From positions 1 to 37,936 of the forward strand of contig JADGEN010000027.1 in NCBI GenBank assembly GCA_016744355.1: a DNA stretch of 37,936 bases, in the 5' to 3' direction. Made by a program: the position numbers and the translations under genes. Origin of the DNA: Halieaceae bacterium. GTDB taxonomy: Bacteria; Pseudomonadota; Gammaproteobacteria; Pseudomonadales; Halieaceae. The notes below the pieces were generated by a model. It worked only from the letters and a program-made list of their open reading frames with translations, was not told where the DNA came from and searched no databases. Shown here one piece after another: positions 26,456 through 37,174 of this stretch (within the stretch, counting starts at the first letter, position 1; each line of letters starts with the position of its first letter).

Positions 26456-26968
26456 TTAAAAGGGGATGTCATCGTCGAAATCGTTAAAATCTCCCGCGGG
26501 AGCTGGGGCACTTGAGGGAGCGTTTGACCCTGAAGGCGCCATGGATGGTTCGGGCTGACTGTATCCACCCTGGTTATAGTTACTCTGCCCGCCGCCGCTC
26601 TGACCGCCACCACCTTGACCCGCAGAGCGGCTATCCAGCATCTGCATTTCACGCGCGACGATTTCAGTAGTGTAACGGTCTTGGCCAGTAGCCTTGTCTT
26701 GCCACTTGCGGGTTTTCAGGGAGCCCTCAATGTACACCTTGGAGCCCTTGTGCAAATACTCACCGGCGATTTCGGCAAGGCGCCTGTGAAAAACCACCCG
26801 ATGCCACTCAGTGCGTTCCTGTGGTTGTCCCGTTTGCTTGTCTTTCCAGGTTTCGGATGTGGCGAGTGTAATATTAGTTACCATATCACCGGAGGGAAAC
26901 GCTCTCGTTTCGGGATCATTTCCCAGATTACCTACCAGAATGACTTTGTTCACACCTCGTGAAGCCAT
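26456..26968 (-). CDS. ssb: Single-stranded DNA-binding protein
   Basis: It coats single-stranded DNA during replication, repair and recombination and recruits partners by its C-terminal tip. The 170-residue protein has the OB fold at residues 1-115 ([38 protein letters not shown]), a Gly/Gln/Ser-rich linker at 116-160, and the acidic tip DDDIPF. AGAGGA precedes the ATG by about six to eight bases. Neighbourhood ssb-MFS-uvrA is conserved in Pseudomonas. No LexA box was found. Confidence 0.98.
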   Translation of the reverse strand: MASRGVNKVILVGNLGNDPETRAFPSGDMVTNITLATSETWKDKQTGQPQERTEWHRVVFHRRLAEIAGEYLHKGSKVYIEGSLKTRKWQDKATGQDRYTTEIVAREMQMLDSRSAGQGGGGQSGGGQSNYNQGGYSQPEPSMAPSGSNAPSSAPAPAGDFNDFDDDIPF

Positions 26969-27018
26969 AAAAAATCCTCTTGTTCAGCTGTTGTTTTCAA
27001 TGCGAGATTCGACGAAGA

Positions 27019-27027
27019 ACTATAGCA
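27019..27027 (-). promoter_or_regulatory. Extended -10 promoter of ssb
   Basis: On the minus strand TGC precedes TATAGT (five of six to consensus), an extended -10 element that can act with a poor -35. It would start transcription near 27012, about 44 bases before the ssb ATG. Confidence 0.5.
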
Positions 27028-27081
27028 ACCCCACACTTCAAATGCGACAGCGATAAGCAGCAAAGCACATCAAATCAAATC

Positions 27082-27117
27082 AACAAAAGCCTGTATCAAT
27101 TACCTTTCATCAGGCTT
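27082..27117 (-). terminator. Probable terminator of the MFS gene
   Basis: On the minus strand AAGCCTG (27111-27117) pairs with CAGGCTT (27087-27093) around 17 bases, followed by TTTTG. The left arm overlaps the stop codon of the transporter. The long loop and short T-run make it a moderate call. Confidence 0.45.
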
Positions 27118-28306
27118 GAGACGACGCTGCACGGCCTCGCATATCACTGTCACTCATGCGGGAAGCGACAAACAGCCAAACTGCTACTAAACCAGCACTC
27201 ACGAAGAAAGTTGTTGTCACGCCAGTGTATTGCACCAACCATCCACCACCCGCACCGCCACAGAACGCCCCGAAAAACTGGCACGTTGAATACATACCCA
27301 AACCTGCGCCCTTATCACCAGCTGCTACAGTCTTACTGACCAACGAGGGCAACGTGGCCTCCAAATAATTAAATCCGACGAAAAACCCCCATAGAGCTAT
27401 GTACAGCGCCACGGCGCTAGAAGCGAAACAAAGCGCAAGCACAGCCACCAACACTACAGCGATACCCAGAACAAACATTTGCTGCGGGCGACCACCGCGC
27501 TCCGCAACCCGCAACAGGGGCAGCATACCGACTACAGACAGCAACAGCGCTGGGAGGTAAATCCTCCAGTGCAATTCTCGCGGAACACCTGCTACGCTCT
27601 CGAGCAATTGAGGCACTACCAAAAAGCAGGACATCAAGACCAAATGAAGTACAAACACGCCAAAATTAAGACGCGCGAGAGAGGGATCTAAAAAGCTGCG
27701 GATCAGAGACGACACGCCTGAAGCTGTACTGGACTGTCCCGAAAGGCTTGCCATGGGCGTGGGAATCCGCAGCAAAACGATTGCTATTCCCACTACCGCC
27801 AAAACCGCGGTGAGAAAAAACACTGAGGATAAACCCCACCGACCCGCCACTAACGGTCCGAGCACAAAGGCTACCGCAAAAGACATTCCGATACTTACGC
27901 CTATCAAGGCCATGGCCTTGGTTCGCTGCTCTTCCCGGGTCAAGTCTGCGGCGAGGGCCATCACCGTACCCGCTATAGCACCGGCACCCTGTAATGCGCG
28001 GCCTGCAATGATGCCGCCAGTAGTGTCGGCCATGCCTGCAACCACACTACCCAAGGCAAATAAAACCAGTCCAGAGACAATAACCGGCTTACGGCCTATC
28101 CGGTCAGACAACCAACCAAAAGGGATCTGAAACGCCGCCTGGGTCAGACCGTAGACACCCAGAGCCAGACCTATCAGCAAGGGCGTAGCACCTGGTAAAT
28201 CTGCTGCATAGAGTGCGAGCAGGGGCAACACCATGAATAGCCCGAGCATACGGAAGCTATACAACAGTGCCAGTGAAATCACTGAGCGCCGTTCCAGCGC
28301 TGTCAT
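27110..28306 (-). CDS. Major facilitator superfamily transporter (DHA1-like)
   Basis: A 398-residue inner-membrane transporter with about twelve hydrophobic helices. The first helix begins at SLALLYSFRMLG, and the cytoplasmic motif A GWLSDRIGRKPV lies after helix 2. The pattern resembles drug:H+ antiporters, but no substrate can be assigned. The frame opens at a GTG (28324); the ATG at 28306 matches the MTALERRSVISLAL start seen in relatives, though neither has a clear ribosome site. A transporter in this exact place between ssb and uvrA also occurs in Pseudomonas (PA4233 position). Confidence 0.88.
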   Translation of the reverse strand: MTALERRSVISLALLYSFRMLGLFMVLPLLALYAADLPGATPLLIGLALGVYGLTQAAFQIPFGWLSDRIGRKPVIVSGLVLFALGSVVAGMADTTGGIIAGRALQGAGAIAGTVMALAADLTREEQRTKAMALIGVSIGMSFAVAFVLGPLVAGRWGLSSVFFLTAVLAVVGIAIVLLRIPTPMASLSGQSSTASGVSSLIRSFLDPSLARLNFGVFVLHLVLMSCFLVVPQLLESVAGVPRELHWRIYLPALLLSVVGMLPLLRVAERGGRPQQMFVLGIAVVLVAVLALCFASSAVALYIALWGFFVGFNYLEATLPSLVSKTVAAGDKGAGLGMYSTCQFFGAFCGGAGGGWLVQYTGVTTTFFVSAGLVAVWLFVASRMSDSDMRGRAASSQA

Positions 28307-28430
28307 GGGGTTTTTTGTTATCACTCGGGTAGTCTTGCGAAATACACACCGAGTTTACCAGTTTCACTCGCCCCTGAACATCTTGAAGCAGATTTTTAGC
28401 GATACCTACGGTATTGGGGCTCAACTAATT

Positions 28431-28460
28431 TTGCCGCTGCACTCGCCCATGACATATACT
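28431..28460 (+). promoter_or_regulatory. Probable promoter of uvrA
   Basis: A -35 TTGCCG (28431-28436, four of six) and a -10 TATACT (28455-28460, five of six) have an 18-base spacer; transcription would begin near 28467. I looked for a CTG-N10-CAG LexA site over and around it and saw none. Confidence 0.5.
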
Positions 28461-28497
28461 GCATGGTTTTCCGTCAAGCATTGGCATCAGGTAAAAC

Positions 28498-31380
28498 ATG
28501 GATACAATTCAGGTCCGCGGGGCGCGCACCCATAATCTAAAAAACATCGACCTGGATATTCCCAGAGACAAGCTGGTGGTTATCACCGGGCTTTCAGGCT
28601 CCGGGAAGTCCTCTCTGGCTTTTGACACACTGTATGCTGAAGGGCAGCGCCGCTACGTTGAGTCTCTCTCCACTTATGCGCGCCAGTTCCTGTCGATGAT
28701 GGAAAAGCCCGATATTGACCATATTGAGGGTCTCTCCCCAGCGATATCCATTGAACAGAAGTCCACCTCGCATAACCCGCGCTCCACCGTGGGCACTATC
28801 ACTGAAATATATGACTACCTGCGCCTGCTGTATGCCCGGGTTGGCGACCCGCGCTGCCCCGACCACAACCTGAACCTACAGGCCCAGACAATCAGCCAGA
28901 TGGTCGATACGGTTCTGGCGCTGCCCGAAGGTAGTAAACTGATGTTATTGGCGCCGGTAGTACGCGAGCGCAAAGGCGAACACCTGCACGTATTTGAAGA
29001 ATTGCGCGCCAGTGGCTTCGTCAGAGCTCGAATCGACGGCATAGTCACCGACCTCGACGACGTACCAGAACTGGAAAAAAGAAAGAAACACAGCATCGAA
29101 GTCGTCATAGACCGCTTTAAAGTACGTGACGACCTCAGTATGCGTCTGGCCGAGTCATTTGAAACCGCTCTGGCCCTCACTGATGGCCTGGCCTCCATCA
29201 GTTACATGGACAGCGATGGCGATGACATATCCTTTTCAGCCCGCTTTGCCTGCCCCGAATGCGGGCACAGTATTGACGAGCTGGAGCCACGATTGTTTTC
29301 CTTCAATAATCCCGCGGGGGCATGCCCTGGCTGTGACGGCTTGGGAGTAAAACAGTACTTTGATGAAGAGCGCATCGTTTTACACCCGGAAGCGAGCCTG
29401 TCAGAAGGTGCAATTCGTGGCTGGGACAGGCGCAATGTCTATTATTTCCACATGCTCAATTCGCTGGCCGAACATTATGACTTTGACGTGGACACGCCCT
29501 ATGAGAAGTTGAGTGCGAAGCAAAGGGAGCTGATCCTCCACGGAAGTGGCGAGGAGGAAGTCGCGTTTTCCTACGTCAATGATCGCGGTGATGTATTCAA
29601 ACGTACACACCCGTTCGAAGGCATCATTCCCAATATGACCCGCCGCTACCGCGATACCGACTCACAGTCGGTGCGTGAAGATCTGGCTAAATATCAGGCC
29701 AACCAGTGCTGCCCCGACTGTGGCGGTACACGCTTACGTCGCGACGCACGACATGTATTTGTAGACGAGCGCACTCTACCTTCCATTACAGAAATGGGTG
29801 TGGGTGAAGCCCAGGACTATTTCGAACAACTAAAACTGGAAGGTAGAAAAGGAGAAATTGCCGATAAAATCCTCAAAGAGCTGCGCGCCCGTTACCGATT
29901 TTTAGTAGACGTTGGCCTCAACTACCTAACCCTCAATCGCAGTGCCGAAACCCTTTCCGGGGGAGAAGCTCAGCGCATCCGCCTGGCGTCACAAATTGGC
30001 GCAGGATTGGTAGGTGTAATGTACATATTAGATGAGCCCTCAATTGGCTTACACCAACGCGACAACGAAAGATTACTGCGTACCCTCAACCATCTGCGTG
30101 ACATCGGCAACACGGTGCTGGTTGTCGAGCACGACGAAGAAGCCATCCGCAGCGCCGACCATGTCATCGACATAGGGCCAGGCGCCGGCGTACACGGCGG
30201 TGAAATTGTAGCCCAGGGCACTTATGAAGATATTATTGCCAATAAGAACTCGCTTACCGGAGCCTATCTTTGCGGTAAACGCGAAATTTCGATTCCCAAA
30301 AAACGCACAGCACCAAAACCCAAGCAACAGCTGGTTTTGAAAGGTGCCAGCGGCAATAACCTGCAGTCGGTGGACTTGAGCATTCCTCTGGGCTTACTCA
30401 CTTGCGTGACCGGCGTGTCGGGTTCAGGCAAGTCAACTTTGATCAACGGCACTCTATACCCCATTGCCGCCACCGTTCTAAACGGCGCAACCACACTCAC
30501 TGCAGCCCCGCATACCAGCATCAAAGGCATGGACCTTGTCGATAAAGTTATCGATATCGACCAGAGCCCTATTGGGCGCACACCACGCTCCAACCCCGCC
30601 ACCTATACCGGTATTTTCACTCCGGTGAGAGAATTGTTTGCGGGGACACAGGAAGCTCGCTCGCGGGGCTATAAACCCGGCCGCTTCAGCTTTAATGTCA
30701 AAGGTGGGCGCTGCGAAGCCTGTCAGGGCGATGGTGTGACCAAAGTAGAGATGCACTTCCTGCCCGACATCTACGTACCCTGCGACATCTGCAAAAGTAA
30801 ACGCTACAACCGCGAAACCCTTGAGGTGCGCTACAAAGGGAAAAATATTTACGAAGTACTCGATATGACGGTCGAGGATGCACTGGTATTTTTTGAACCT
30901 GTCCCGAGCATTGCACGCAAGCTGCAAACGCTGATGGATGTGGGCCTTTCGTATATACGACTGGGTCAGGCAGCGACCACTCTGTCCGGTGGCGAGGCGC
31001 AGCGGGTAAAACTTTCCCGAGAGCTTTCCAAGCGCGATACCGGTACCACTTTGTATATTCTCGACGAACCGACAACCGGCTTACATTTCGAAGACATAAA
31101 ACAGTTGCTCGAAGTTTTGCATCGCCTGCGCGATCACGGCAACACGGTTGTAATTATTGAGCACAATCTCGATGTGGTGAAAACCGCAGACTGGGTTATC
31201 GATCTGGGGCCAGAGGGAGGCAGTGGTGGCGGCCAGATAATCGCTACCGGAACACCGGAACAGGTGGCAAAAACAAAAGGGTCCTATACAGGTTCGTTTT
31301 TAGCCCCAATGTTAGAAAAGAAGAAGGCGACAAAAAAAACGGCTAAATCAAAAGGCAAAGTGGGATCTAAAGCAGCCTAG
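28498..31380 (+). CDS. uvrA: Excinuclease ABC subunit A
   Basis: The damage-recognition ATPase of nucleotide excision repair, working with UvrB. The 960-residue protein has two ABC ATPase modules: Walker [10 protein letters not shown] near residues 33-41 and GVSGSGKST near 640-648, with LSGGEAQR signatures in both halves. Zinc sites include [17 protein letters not shown] with CPGCDG in the first half and CEACQGDG with CDICKSKR in the second. The C terminus ends in a lysine-rich tail of about 20 residues. An AGG lies seven bases before the ATG. It is divergent from the MFS gene. Confidence 0.98.
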   Translation: MDTIQVRGARTHNLKNIDLDIPRDKLVVITGLSGSGKSSLAFDTLYAEGQRRYVESLSTYARQFLSMMEKPDIDHIEGLSPAISIEQKSTSHNPRSTVGTITEIYDYLRLLYARVGDPRCPDHNLNLQAQTISQMVDTVLALPEGSKLMLLAPVVRERKGEHLHVFEELRASGFVRARIDGIVTDLDDVPELEKRKKHSIEVVIDRFKVRDDLSMRLAESFETALALTDGLASISYMDSDGDDISFSARFACPECGHSIDELEPRLFSFNNPAGACPGCDGLGVKQYFDEERIVLHPEASLSEGAIRGWDRRNVYYFHMLNSLAEHYDFDVDTPYEKLSAKQRELILHGSGEEEVAFSYVNDRGDVFKRTHPFEGIIPNMTRRYRDTDSQSVREDLAKYQANQCCPDCGGTRLRRDARHVFVDERTLPSITEMGVGEAQDYFEQLKLEGRKGEIADKILKELRARYRFLVDVGLNYLTLNRSAETLSGGEAQRIRLASQIGAGLVGVMYILDEPSIGLHQRDNERLLRTLNHLRDIGNTVLVVEHDEEAIRSADHVIDIGPGAGVHGGEIVAQGTYEDIIANKNSLTGAYLCGKREISIPKKRTAPKPKQQLVLKGASGNNLQSVDLSIPLGLLTCVTGVSGSGKSTLINGTLYPIAATVLNGATTLTAAPHTSIKGMDLVDKVIDIDQSPIGRTPRSNPATYTGIFTPVRELFAGTQEARSRGYKPGRFSFNVKGGRCEACQGDGVTKVEMHFLPDIYVPCDICKSKRYNRETLEVRYKGKNIYEVLDMTVEDALVFFEPVPSIARKLQTLMDVGLSYIRLGQAATTLSGGEAQRVKLSRELSKRDTGTTLYILDEPTTGLHFEDIKQLLEVLHRLRDHGNTVVIIEHNLDVVKTADWVIDLGPEGGSGGGQIIATGTPEQVAKTKGSYTGSFLAPMLEKKKATKKTAKSKGKVGSKAA

Positions 31381-31398
31381 CCTTAAGGCTAGGCTGCT
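31371..31398. terminator. Perfect 12-bp hairpin spanning the uvrA stop
   Basis: AGCAGCCTAGCC (31371-31382) and GGCTAGGCTGCT (31387-31398) are exact complements around TTAA, and the left arm contains the uvrA stop codon TAG. A T-run is missing on the plus strand, so Rho-independent termination is uncertain; it may block exonucleases or end minus-strand transcripts weakly. Confidence 0.45.
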
Positions 31399-31473
31399 CT
31401 GGGACCCTGTTAGCTACTCAATCTCGCAAAGGCATCGGAGGTATCCTCTACCGGGTTGTGTTCACTGGATTGT

Positions 31474-32346
31474 TCACGGACAACCAGCTCGCTGAACATC
31501 GACCCGGAACGTCTCTATTTTTCCAGCAGGAGAAGCTAAGGCTTCATTTTTATCCGAGCTCTGGGCGGTCATCAAATACAGAGTTCGACCATCATCTCCC
31601 CCCAGCATACAAGCATAACAGGGCTGACTGGTTTCGACCGTCTGTAATATTTCACCGCCCTCCGCAACCAGTACACATTCTGAGTCTATAGCATTGGCAA
31701 CCCAGACATGGCCGTCTGCATCCAGAGCGATACCGTCCGGGGCACGCATACCCACGGCAGCCCATATCCGTCGATTGGACAGCGAGCCATCAGCTCCGAT
31801 ATCGAAAGCTGTAAGACACATGGAGAGTGTTTCCGCCACAATTAAGATTTTCCCATCGGGGCTTATCACCATGCCATTAGGGAAATGCATTTCGGATGAT
31901 GCCAAATGCACACTGCCATTGGGATCAACTCGCACCAGGTTGGTGGAAGGGTGATCCATGAGCGCAGCATCCACACCTTTTTCTTCTACCAGTGCATCGA
32001 GGTCGAAACCGAAATTCCCAACCCACGCTCGACCAGTATTATCCACAACCATATCATTACATAAGTGCACAGACAGCTCAGACAGGTCAGCGTGGACCTT
32101 GAGGCCATCGGAATCCTGTCGCAACACCTTCAACTCCGCCATCGAGACGACAAGTAAGCGTCCATCAGGCAGCCAGCCCAGTCCGGAAGGCTGGTCATCT
32201 AATTCAAGCTCAATACGCTGCACGCCATCACTACCTACTGACTTCACAGCGTGAGCGTAAAAATCGCTAAACCACAATCGACCATTGTGCCATCGTGGGC
32301 CTTCGCCAAAATATAGGCCCTCGGTGAGTACACTTGCCCTGCTCAT
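31474..32346 (-). CDS. SMP-30/gluconolactonase/LRE family protein
   Basis: A 290-residue six-bladed beta-propeller protein of the SMP-30 (regucalcin-like) family; members are calcium- or zinc-dependent lactonases that open sugar or aldonic lactones. Metal-site candidates are E in YFGEGPRWH near residue 15, N in FPNGM, and D in APDGIALD; the CNDMVVD segment also matches the family. No signal peptide, so probably cytoplasmic. A GTG at 32358 is in frame, but the ATG at 32346, preceded by GGAACGGG, is preferred. It stands alone between uvrA and the rplQ terminator, so context gives no substrate. Confidence 0.82.
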   Translation of the reverse strand: MSRASVLTEGLYFGEGPRWHNGRLWFSDFYAHAVKSVGSDGVQRIELELDDQPSGLGWLPDGRLLVVSMAELKVLRQDSDGLKVHADLSELSVHLCNDMVVDNTGRAWVGNFGFDLDALVEEKGVDAALMDHPSTNLVRVDPNGSVHLASSEMHFPNGMVISPDGKILIVAETLSMCLTAFDIGADGSLSNRRIWAAVGMRAPDGIALDADGHVWVANAIDSECVLVAEGGEILQTVETSQPCYACMLGGDDGRTLYLMTAQSSDKNEALASPAGKIETFRVDVQRAGCP

Positions 32347-32438
32347 ATCCCGTTCCACTGCGATGCTAATAAATTAAGAAGCGTATCACCTTGAAAGGTG
32401 TATTGCACAATGAGCAATTAGGTTTTAAGAGGACACAT

Positions 32439-32468
32439 AAAAAAGCCGGGTTAAAACCCGGCTTTTTC
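32439..32468. terminator. Bidirectional terminator of the alpha operon
   Basis: AGCCGGGTT (32444-32452) pairs with AACCCGGCT (32455-32463), with six A residues before and five T residues after, so it works in both directions. It lies 29 bases past the rplQ stop. Confidence 0.93.
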
Positions 32469-32497
32469 TTTCGAACTAAACGAGCTAGAGGCTGCGC

Positions 32498-32887
32498 TTA
32501 GTCCTCATCGTCCTCGATCATTTCAGGTTGCGGCCGATCAACCAACTCGACGTAAGCCATCTGTGCCTTATCACCGCTGCGCAGACCGCACTTTAGAATC
32601 CTGATGTAACCACCGGGGCGCGCCTGATATCTCGGCCCAAGCTCAGTAAACAATTTACCAACAGCTTCCTTATCACGCAGGCGATCAAACGCCAAACGAC
32701 GGTTGGCAACACTGTCGCTCTTAGACAAGGTAATCAAAGGCTCTGCATAGCCTCGCAATTCCTTAGCCTTGGGCAGGGTTGTTTTGATCAATTCATGCTC
32801 TACCAAAGAGGCAGTCATGTTACGGAACATGGCCTTACGGTGAGAACTGTTTCTGTTTAACTGACGTCCACTATGACGATGGCGCAT
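32498..32887 (-). CDS. rplQ: 50S ribosomal protein L17
   Basis: A 129-residue large-subunit protein near the exit tunnel. The [20 protein letters not shown] start and [25 protein letters not shown]-terminal region are diagnostic (given here as family hallmarks). It is the last gene of the alpha operon, 79 bases after rpoA, and ends before a strong terminator. The acidic tail EMIEDDED is longer than in E. coli. Confidence 0.98.
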   Translation of the reverse strand: MRHRHSGRQLNRNSSHRKAMFRNMTASLVEHELIKTTLPKAKELRGYAEPLITLSKSDSVANRRLAFDRLRDKEAVGKLFTELGPRYQARPGGYIRILKCGLRSGDKAQMAYVELVDRPQPEMIEDDED

Positions 32888-32966
32888 TTTTCCAATCCTA
32901 TTCTTGCTGTGCCACTAGAGCACTATAATCTTGTGAATCGTAACTACCGAACCAGGCCACTTCTGC

Positions 32967-33971
32967 CTAGATGCTCAGTACTCTATCGTCGTTTTTCAGG
33001 CTTGCAGGCGGCCAGTTGTCCAGGCGCATGCCCAGTGACAAACCGCGCGAAGCGAGTACATCTTTTATCTCAGTCAATGACTTCTTGCCGAGGTTAGGTG
33101 TCTTCAACAGCTCGACTTCTGTGCGCTGAACGAGATCGCCTATGTAGTAAATATTCTCTGCCTTGAGACAATTGGCGGAACGGACTGTCAACTCGAGATC
33201 GTCAACAGGGCGCAGTAAAATCGGATCAACTTCATCTTCTTCTTCCGCAGCTTCTGACTCGCTCTCACTCTCAAGGTCTACAAATACAGCCAATTGCTGC
33301 TGCAGGATAGTAGCGGCGCGACGTATCGCTTCCTCAGGATCAATAGTTCCATTTGTTTCCAGGTCCAGAACCAGTTTGTCCAGGTCAGTACGCTGCTCTA
33401 CACGAGCGGACTCGACCACATAGGAAACTCGATGAACCGGTGAGTAAGTAGCATCCAACTGCAATCGGCCAATTGAACGTGTTTCTTCCTCAGGATCCTG
33501 CCGGGAATCCGCTGGAGAATAACCACGACCACGGCCAACAGTCATTCTAATGTTGATTTCAGAATCGCCGTTCAAGTGACAGATGACGTGTTCGGGGTTG
33601 CGAATCTCAATATCGTGATCAACCTGAATATCGCCGGCCGTTACCGCACCACTGCCTTTTTTGCTCAAAGTCAGTTCAGCTTCATCTTTGCCTTCCATCA
33701 CAAGAGCAACGCCCTTCAGGTTGAGCAAAATCTCGATAACGTCTTCCTGCACGCCTTCGATGGCGCTGTATTCATGTAACACACCATCAATTTCGACTTC
33801 GGTGATGGCACATCCTGGCATGGACGATAGCAGGATCCGGCGCAAGGCATTTCCCAGTGTGTGGCCAAAACCACGTTCCAGGGGCTCCAGTGTTACCTGG
33901 GCACGTGTATTGTGCTTATCTTCAACACTGATTACGCGCGGGGTCAAAAACTCGTTTACTGCACTCTGCAT
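32967..33971 (-). CDS. rpoA: RNA polymerase subunit alpha
   Basis: The alpha subunit nucleates RNA polymerase assembly and contacts UP elements and activators. The 334-residue protein has the N-terminal dimerisation domain ([23 protein letters not shown] at about residues 28-50), a linker at 231-249 that is unusually acidic ([18 protein letters not shown]), and the C-terminal domain with RSANCLKAE, where R264 matches the UP-element arginine of E. coli (R265). It lies between rpsD and rplQ as usual. Confidence 0.98.
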   Translation of the reverse strand: MQSAVNEFLTPRVISVEDKHNTRAQVTLEPLERGFGHTLGNALRRILLSSMPGCAITEVEIDGVLHEYSAIEGVQEDVIEILLNLKGVALVMEGKDEAELTLSKKGSGAVTAGDIQVDHDIEIRNPEHVICHLNGDSEINIRMTVGRGRGYSPADSRQDPEEETRSIGRLQLDATYSPVHRVSYVVESARVEQRTDLDKLVLDLETNGTIDPEEAIRRAATILQQQLAVFVDLESESESEAAEEEDEVDPILLRPVDDLELTVRSANCLKAENIYYIGDLVQRTEVELLKTPNLGKKSLTEIKDVLASRGLSLGMRLDNWPPASLKNDDRVLSI

Positions 33972-34022
33972 TTGGGCACCTGTAGTTAAGTTCGGCTGTG
34001 GCTTAGTAGTCCGAAAGAAGGA

Positions 34023-34643
34023 TTACTTGGAGTAAAGTTCGACGATCAAGTTTTCGTTGATCTCGGACGACAGTTCATCGCGTTCTGGCACTGCCTTGAA
34101 CACTCCTTCCAGCTTTTCATTGTTTACTTCAATCCACTCAGGCTCGCCACGTTGGGCAGCCAGAGCCAGAGAAGACTGTACACGCAATTGCTTCTTGGCT
34201 TTTTCACGCAAGGAGACGGTATCGCCAGCCTTCACCTGATATGAGGGAATGTTTACCACAATACCATTCACAAGAATTGCCTTGTGAGACACCATCTGGC
34301 GAGCTTCGGCACGTGTTGAGCCAAAGCCCATACGGTAAACCACGTTGTCCAGACGACTTTCAAGAAGCTGCAACAGGTTTTCACCGGTAGCGCCTTTCAG
34401 GCGGGCTGCTTCTTTGTAGTAATTGCGAAACTGCTTTTCAAGCACACCATAGATGCGACGTACTTTTTGCTTTTCGCGCAACTGCACACCGTAATCAGAC
34501 AAGCGACTGCGTCTTGCTCCGTGCTGTCCGGGAATTGCTTCTAACTTACACTTGCTTTCCAGTGAACGCACTCCGCTCTTCAGGAACAGATCTGTTCCCT
34601 CACGACGGGAGAGCTTGCACTTGGGTCCAATATATCGAGCCAT
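34023..34643 (-). CDS. rpsD: 30S ribosomal protein S4
   Basis: A 206-residue primary 16S rRNA-binding protein that starts 30S assembly and, in E. coli, represses translation of the alpha operon. The [19 protein letters not shown] start fixes the ATG at 34643; the frame runs further upstream into rpsK. The S4 RNA-binding domain is at about residues 95-160 ([20 protein letters not shown]). AGGAAG precedes the ATG. Confidence 0.98.
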   Translation of the reverse strand: MARYIGPKCKLSRREGTDLFLKSGVRSLESKCKLEAIPGQHGARRSRLSDYGVQLREKQKVRRIYGVLEKQFRNYYKEAARLKGATGENLLQLLESRLDNVVYRMGFGSTRAEARQMVSHKAILVNGIVVNIPSYQVKAGDTVSLREKAKKQLRVQSSLALAAQRGEPEWIEVNNEKLEGVFKAVPERDELSSEINENLIVELYSK

Positions 34644-34662
34644 GTCAGTTCTTCCTGTAGCG

Positions 34663-35055
34663 TTATACGCGACGTTTTTTGGGTGGGCGACAGCCGTTAT
34701 GCGGAATAGGCGTAACGTCGGTAATGTTGCTAATTTTGTAACCGCAGGCATTTAATGCACGAACCGCAGATTCACGACCTGGGCCGGGACCTTTTACTTG
34801 CACATCAAGATTCTGCAGACCATATTCCTTGGCTGCTTCACCGGCGCGCTCTGCTGCAACCTGTGCGGCAAAAGGCGTGCTCTTACGTGAACCACGGAAA
34901 CCAGAACCACCAGCGGTAGCCCAGCTCAGAGTATTTCCCTGACGATCGGTGATTGTAATGATAGTGTTATTGAAGGAGGCATGGATATGCGCGATTCCAT
35001 CGACAACTGTCTTGGTGACTTTTTTACGAGTGCTTTTAGCACCTGGCTTAGCCAT
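34663..35055 (-). CDS. rpsK: 30S ribosomal protein S11
   Basis: A 130-residue platform protein of the small subunit. Diagnostic features are the [13 protein letters not shown] segment near residues 20-32, the [17 protein letters not shown] segment near 50-66, and the [13 protein letters not shown] terminus. AGGAA lies eight bases before the ATG. It stands between rpsM and rpsD in the alpha operon. Confidence 0.98.
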   Translation of the reverse strand: MAKPGAKSTRKKVTKTVVDGIAHIHASFNNTIITITDRQGNTLSWATAGGSGFRGSRKSTPFAAQVAAERAGEAAKEYGLQNLDVQVKGPGPGRESAVRALNACGYKISNITDVTPIPHNGCRPPKKRRV

Positions 35056-35157
35056 AACTTGTTTCCTGATTTAATATCAACACTGCACTTAGGTGCAGCT
35101 ACACTAAAAATAATTCGCTTCCATTTTCTCCACCTATACATCAGGTGGAGATAACAA

Positions 35158-35514
35158 TTACCTGCGAATTGGTTTGCGCGGCCCCTTACGGGTACGTGCG
35201 TTTGTCTTTGTGCGCTGCCCGCGTAAAGGCAAATTACGACGATGGCGAATACCGCGATTACAGCCCAGATCCATCAAACGCTTGATGTTCATGGACACTT
35301 CACGACGAAGGTCACCTTCTACATTCATTTCGCCAACAGACGCCCGAAGCGCGTCAAGTTCGGCTTCGCTCAAATCACCGATTTTGGTGTTTGCAGCAAC
35401 GCCTGTAGCTGCACAAAGGTTTTTCGCCTGAGTGCGGCCTACGCCGAAAATGTAGGTCAAAGAGATAACAGCATGCTTGTTATCAGGTATGTTGACGCCG
35501 GCAATACGAGCCAT
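35158..35514 (-). CDS. rpsM: 30S ribosomal protein S13
   Basis: A 118-residue small-subunit head protein that contacts the P-site tRNA and 50S bridges. The [26 protein letters not shown] start and the [25 protein letters not shown] block near the C terminus are hallmarks. GGAG lies eight bases before the ATG. It leads the alpha operon, whose promoter sits about 80 bases upstream. Confidence 0.98.
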   Translation of the reverse strand: MARIAGVNIPDNKHAVISLTYIFGVGRTQAKNLCAATGVAANTKIGDLSEAELDALRASVGEMNVEGDLRREVSMNIKRLMDLGCNRGIRHRRNLPLRGQRTKTNARTRKGPRKPIRR

Positions 35515-35592
35515 CCAACTTTCTCCAATTACTTACTCAAAAACCGCTAGTCTTACGATTAAGAACAGCGAGTGCCCCGCGAAAGGCGCAGC

Positions 35593-35621
35593 ATTCTAGC
35601 GATATCGTTACAAAAAATCAA
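35593..35621 (-). promoter_or_regulatory. Promoter of the alpha operon (rpsM-rplQ)
   Basis: On the minus strand TTGATT (35616-35621) and TAGAAT (35593-35598, five of six) are separated by 17 bases. A GC-rich stretch (GCTGCGCC) follows the -10 element, the discriminator type linked to stringent control. The start would be near 35586, giving a leader of about 72 bases where S4 feedback could act, as in E. coli; I could not confirm the pseudoknot by eye. Confidence 0.75.
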
Positions 35622-35700
35622 CTGCAGTAATACCCACCGACTAAACGAGACGCCAAGGCGCACAAGTCTAGATGGCACAACAGTGCAGTTCTCTCAATTT

Positions 35701-35817
35701 CTAGCCCTGACGCTGCTTATGGCGTGGATCTGACTCACAGATCACTCGCACAACACCCTTGCGACGGACAACTTTGCAATTTCTGCAAATCTTTTTTACT
35801 GATGCACGTACTTTCAT
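35701..35817 (-). CDS. rpmJ: 50S ribosomal protein L36
   Basis: A 38-residue large-subunit protein, read directly from the sequence on the minus strand. It begins [19 protein letters not shown] and has the zinc ligands C11, C14 and C27 with H33, so it is the zinc-binding (C+) form. It ends the spc operon, 37 bases after secY. A 186-base gap with the alpha operon promoter follows. Confidence 0.97.
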   Translation of the reverse strand: MKVRASVKKICRNCKVVRRKGVVRVICESDPRHKQRQG

Positions 35818-35854
35818 GTTACTAACTCCGAAATACCGGTGCGCTTAAAAAGCG

Positions 35855-37174
35855 TTACCGGGAAGAACCAAAATTTGTCAGGTTGGCTTTTTTCATCACC
35901 GAATCATACTGGTGAGACATCAAGTGACTTTGCACCTGAGCCATAAAATCCATTACCACAACAACAACAATCAACAGAGACGTGCCACCTAGATAAAAAG
36001 GCACATTCCACATCACCACCAAAAACTGCGGCAGCAAACAAACCAGTGCTATATATGCTGCGCCAAATACAGTCAATCGAGTCAACACGCCATCGATATA
36101 GTTGGCTGTCTTCTGACCGGGACGTATACCGGGTACAAACGCACCTGATTTCTTCAGGTTATCTGCCACCTCTACCGGGTTAAACATAAGCGCGGTGTAG
36201 AAGAAGCAGAAAAATACAATAAACACCGTGAACAATAATATGTTCAGAGGTTGGCCGGGGCCCAGGGCCACTGCAAGGTCCTGCAGCCAGTCGGCCGAAC
36301 CACCCGTGCCAAACCACTGAGCCAGTGACGCGGGAAACAACAATATGCTACTGGCAAAAATAGCGGGGATAACACCTGCCATGTTTACCTTCAGGGGAAG
36401 ATGTGAGCTCTGCGCCTGATACATCTTCCTGCCCTGCTGTCTTTTGGCGTAATTTACCGTAATACGGCGTTGGCCGCGCTCGATAAAAATGATCATATAG
36501 ATCACGCCGATTGCCAGGGTAAGAACAAACAGCAATACCAGAATATTCAATTCACCCTGTCTTGCCTGCTCTAGCGACTGGCCGATGGCAGCGGGTAAAC
36601 CCGCTACAATACCAGCGAAGATCAACAGTGAAATTCCGTTACCCACGCCTTTTTCTGTAATCTGCTCACCCAGCCACATCATAAACACAGCGCCGGTCAC
36701 CAGAGAGGTTACTGCAATAACATAAAACAAAATCGATGCATCGTATGCCATACCCTGATTCGCCATGCCTGCAGTCATACTGAAAGCCTGAACTATCGCC
36801 AGCAATACCGTGAGATAACGCGTGTATTGGCTAATTTTACGCCGACCCGACTCGCCTTCCTTCTTAATAGCTTCCAACTGCGGGGTAACCGCTGACATCA
36901 GCTGCATGATAATCGATGCAGAAATGTAGGGCATGATTCCCAACGCCAGAATACTCATACGCTCAAGAGCACCACCGGAAAACATATTGGCCAGCCCCAA
37001 AATCGTACCCTGATTCTGGTTAAATAATGCAGCCAGCTGATTGGGGTCTATTCCCGGAACCGGTATATGCGTTCCGATGCGATAAACAATAATCGCCAGC
37101 AACACAAAACGAAGGCGAGCAAACAGCTCGCCCATTCCTGCTTTATTTACCGCTGGAGCCTGAGGTGTAGCCAT
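35855..37174 (-). CDS. secY: Preprotein translocase subunit SecY
   Basis: The channel subunit of the SecYEG translocon in the inner membrane. The 439-residue protein has the expected ten hydrophobic helices, the [10 protein letters not shown] periplasmic start after helix 1, and the [14 protein letters not shown] segment. The plug and lateral-gate segments are present. Its ATG directly abuts the rplO stop codon, and rpmJ follows, matching the standard spc operon. Confidence 0.98.
   Translation of the reverse strand: MATPQAPAVNKAGMGELFARLRFVLLAIIVYRIGTHIPVPGIDPNQLAALFNQNQGTILGLANMFSGGALERMSILALGIMPYISASIIMQLMSAVTPQLEAIKKEGESGRRKISQYTRYLTVLLAIVQAFSMTAGMANQGMAYDASILFYVIAVTSLVTGAVFMMWLGEQITEKGVGNGISLLIFAGIVAGLPAAIGQSLEQARQGELNILVLLFVLTLAIGVIYMIIFIERGQRRITVNYAKRQQGRKMYQAQSSHLPLKVNMAGVIPAIFASSILLFPASLAQWFGTGGSADWLQDLAVALGPGQPLNILLFTVFIVFFCFFYTALMFNPVEVADNLKKSGAFVPGIRPGQKTANYIDGVLTRLTVFGAAYIALVCLLPQFLVVMWNVPFYLGGTSLLIVVVVVMDFMAQVQSHLMSHQYDSVMKKANLTNFGSSR

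Noticed and set aside
28325-28497. LexA (SOS) box before uvrA
   Set aside because: No CTG-N10-CAG pattern with an AT-rich centre was found; the same check before ssb was also negative.
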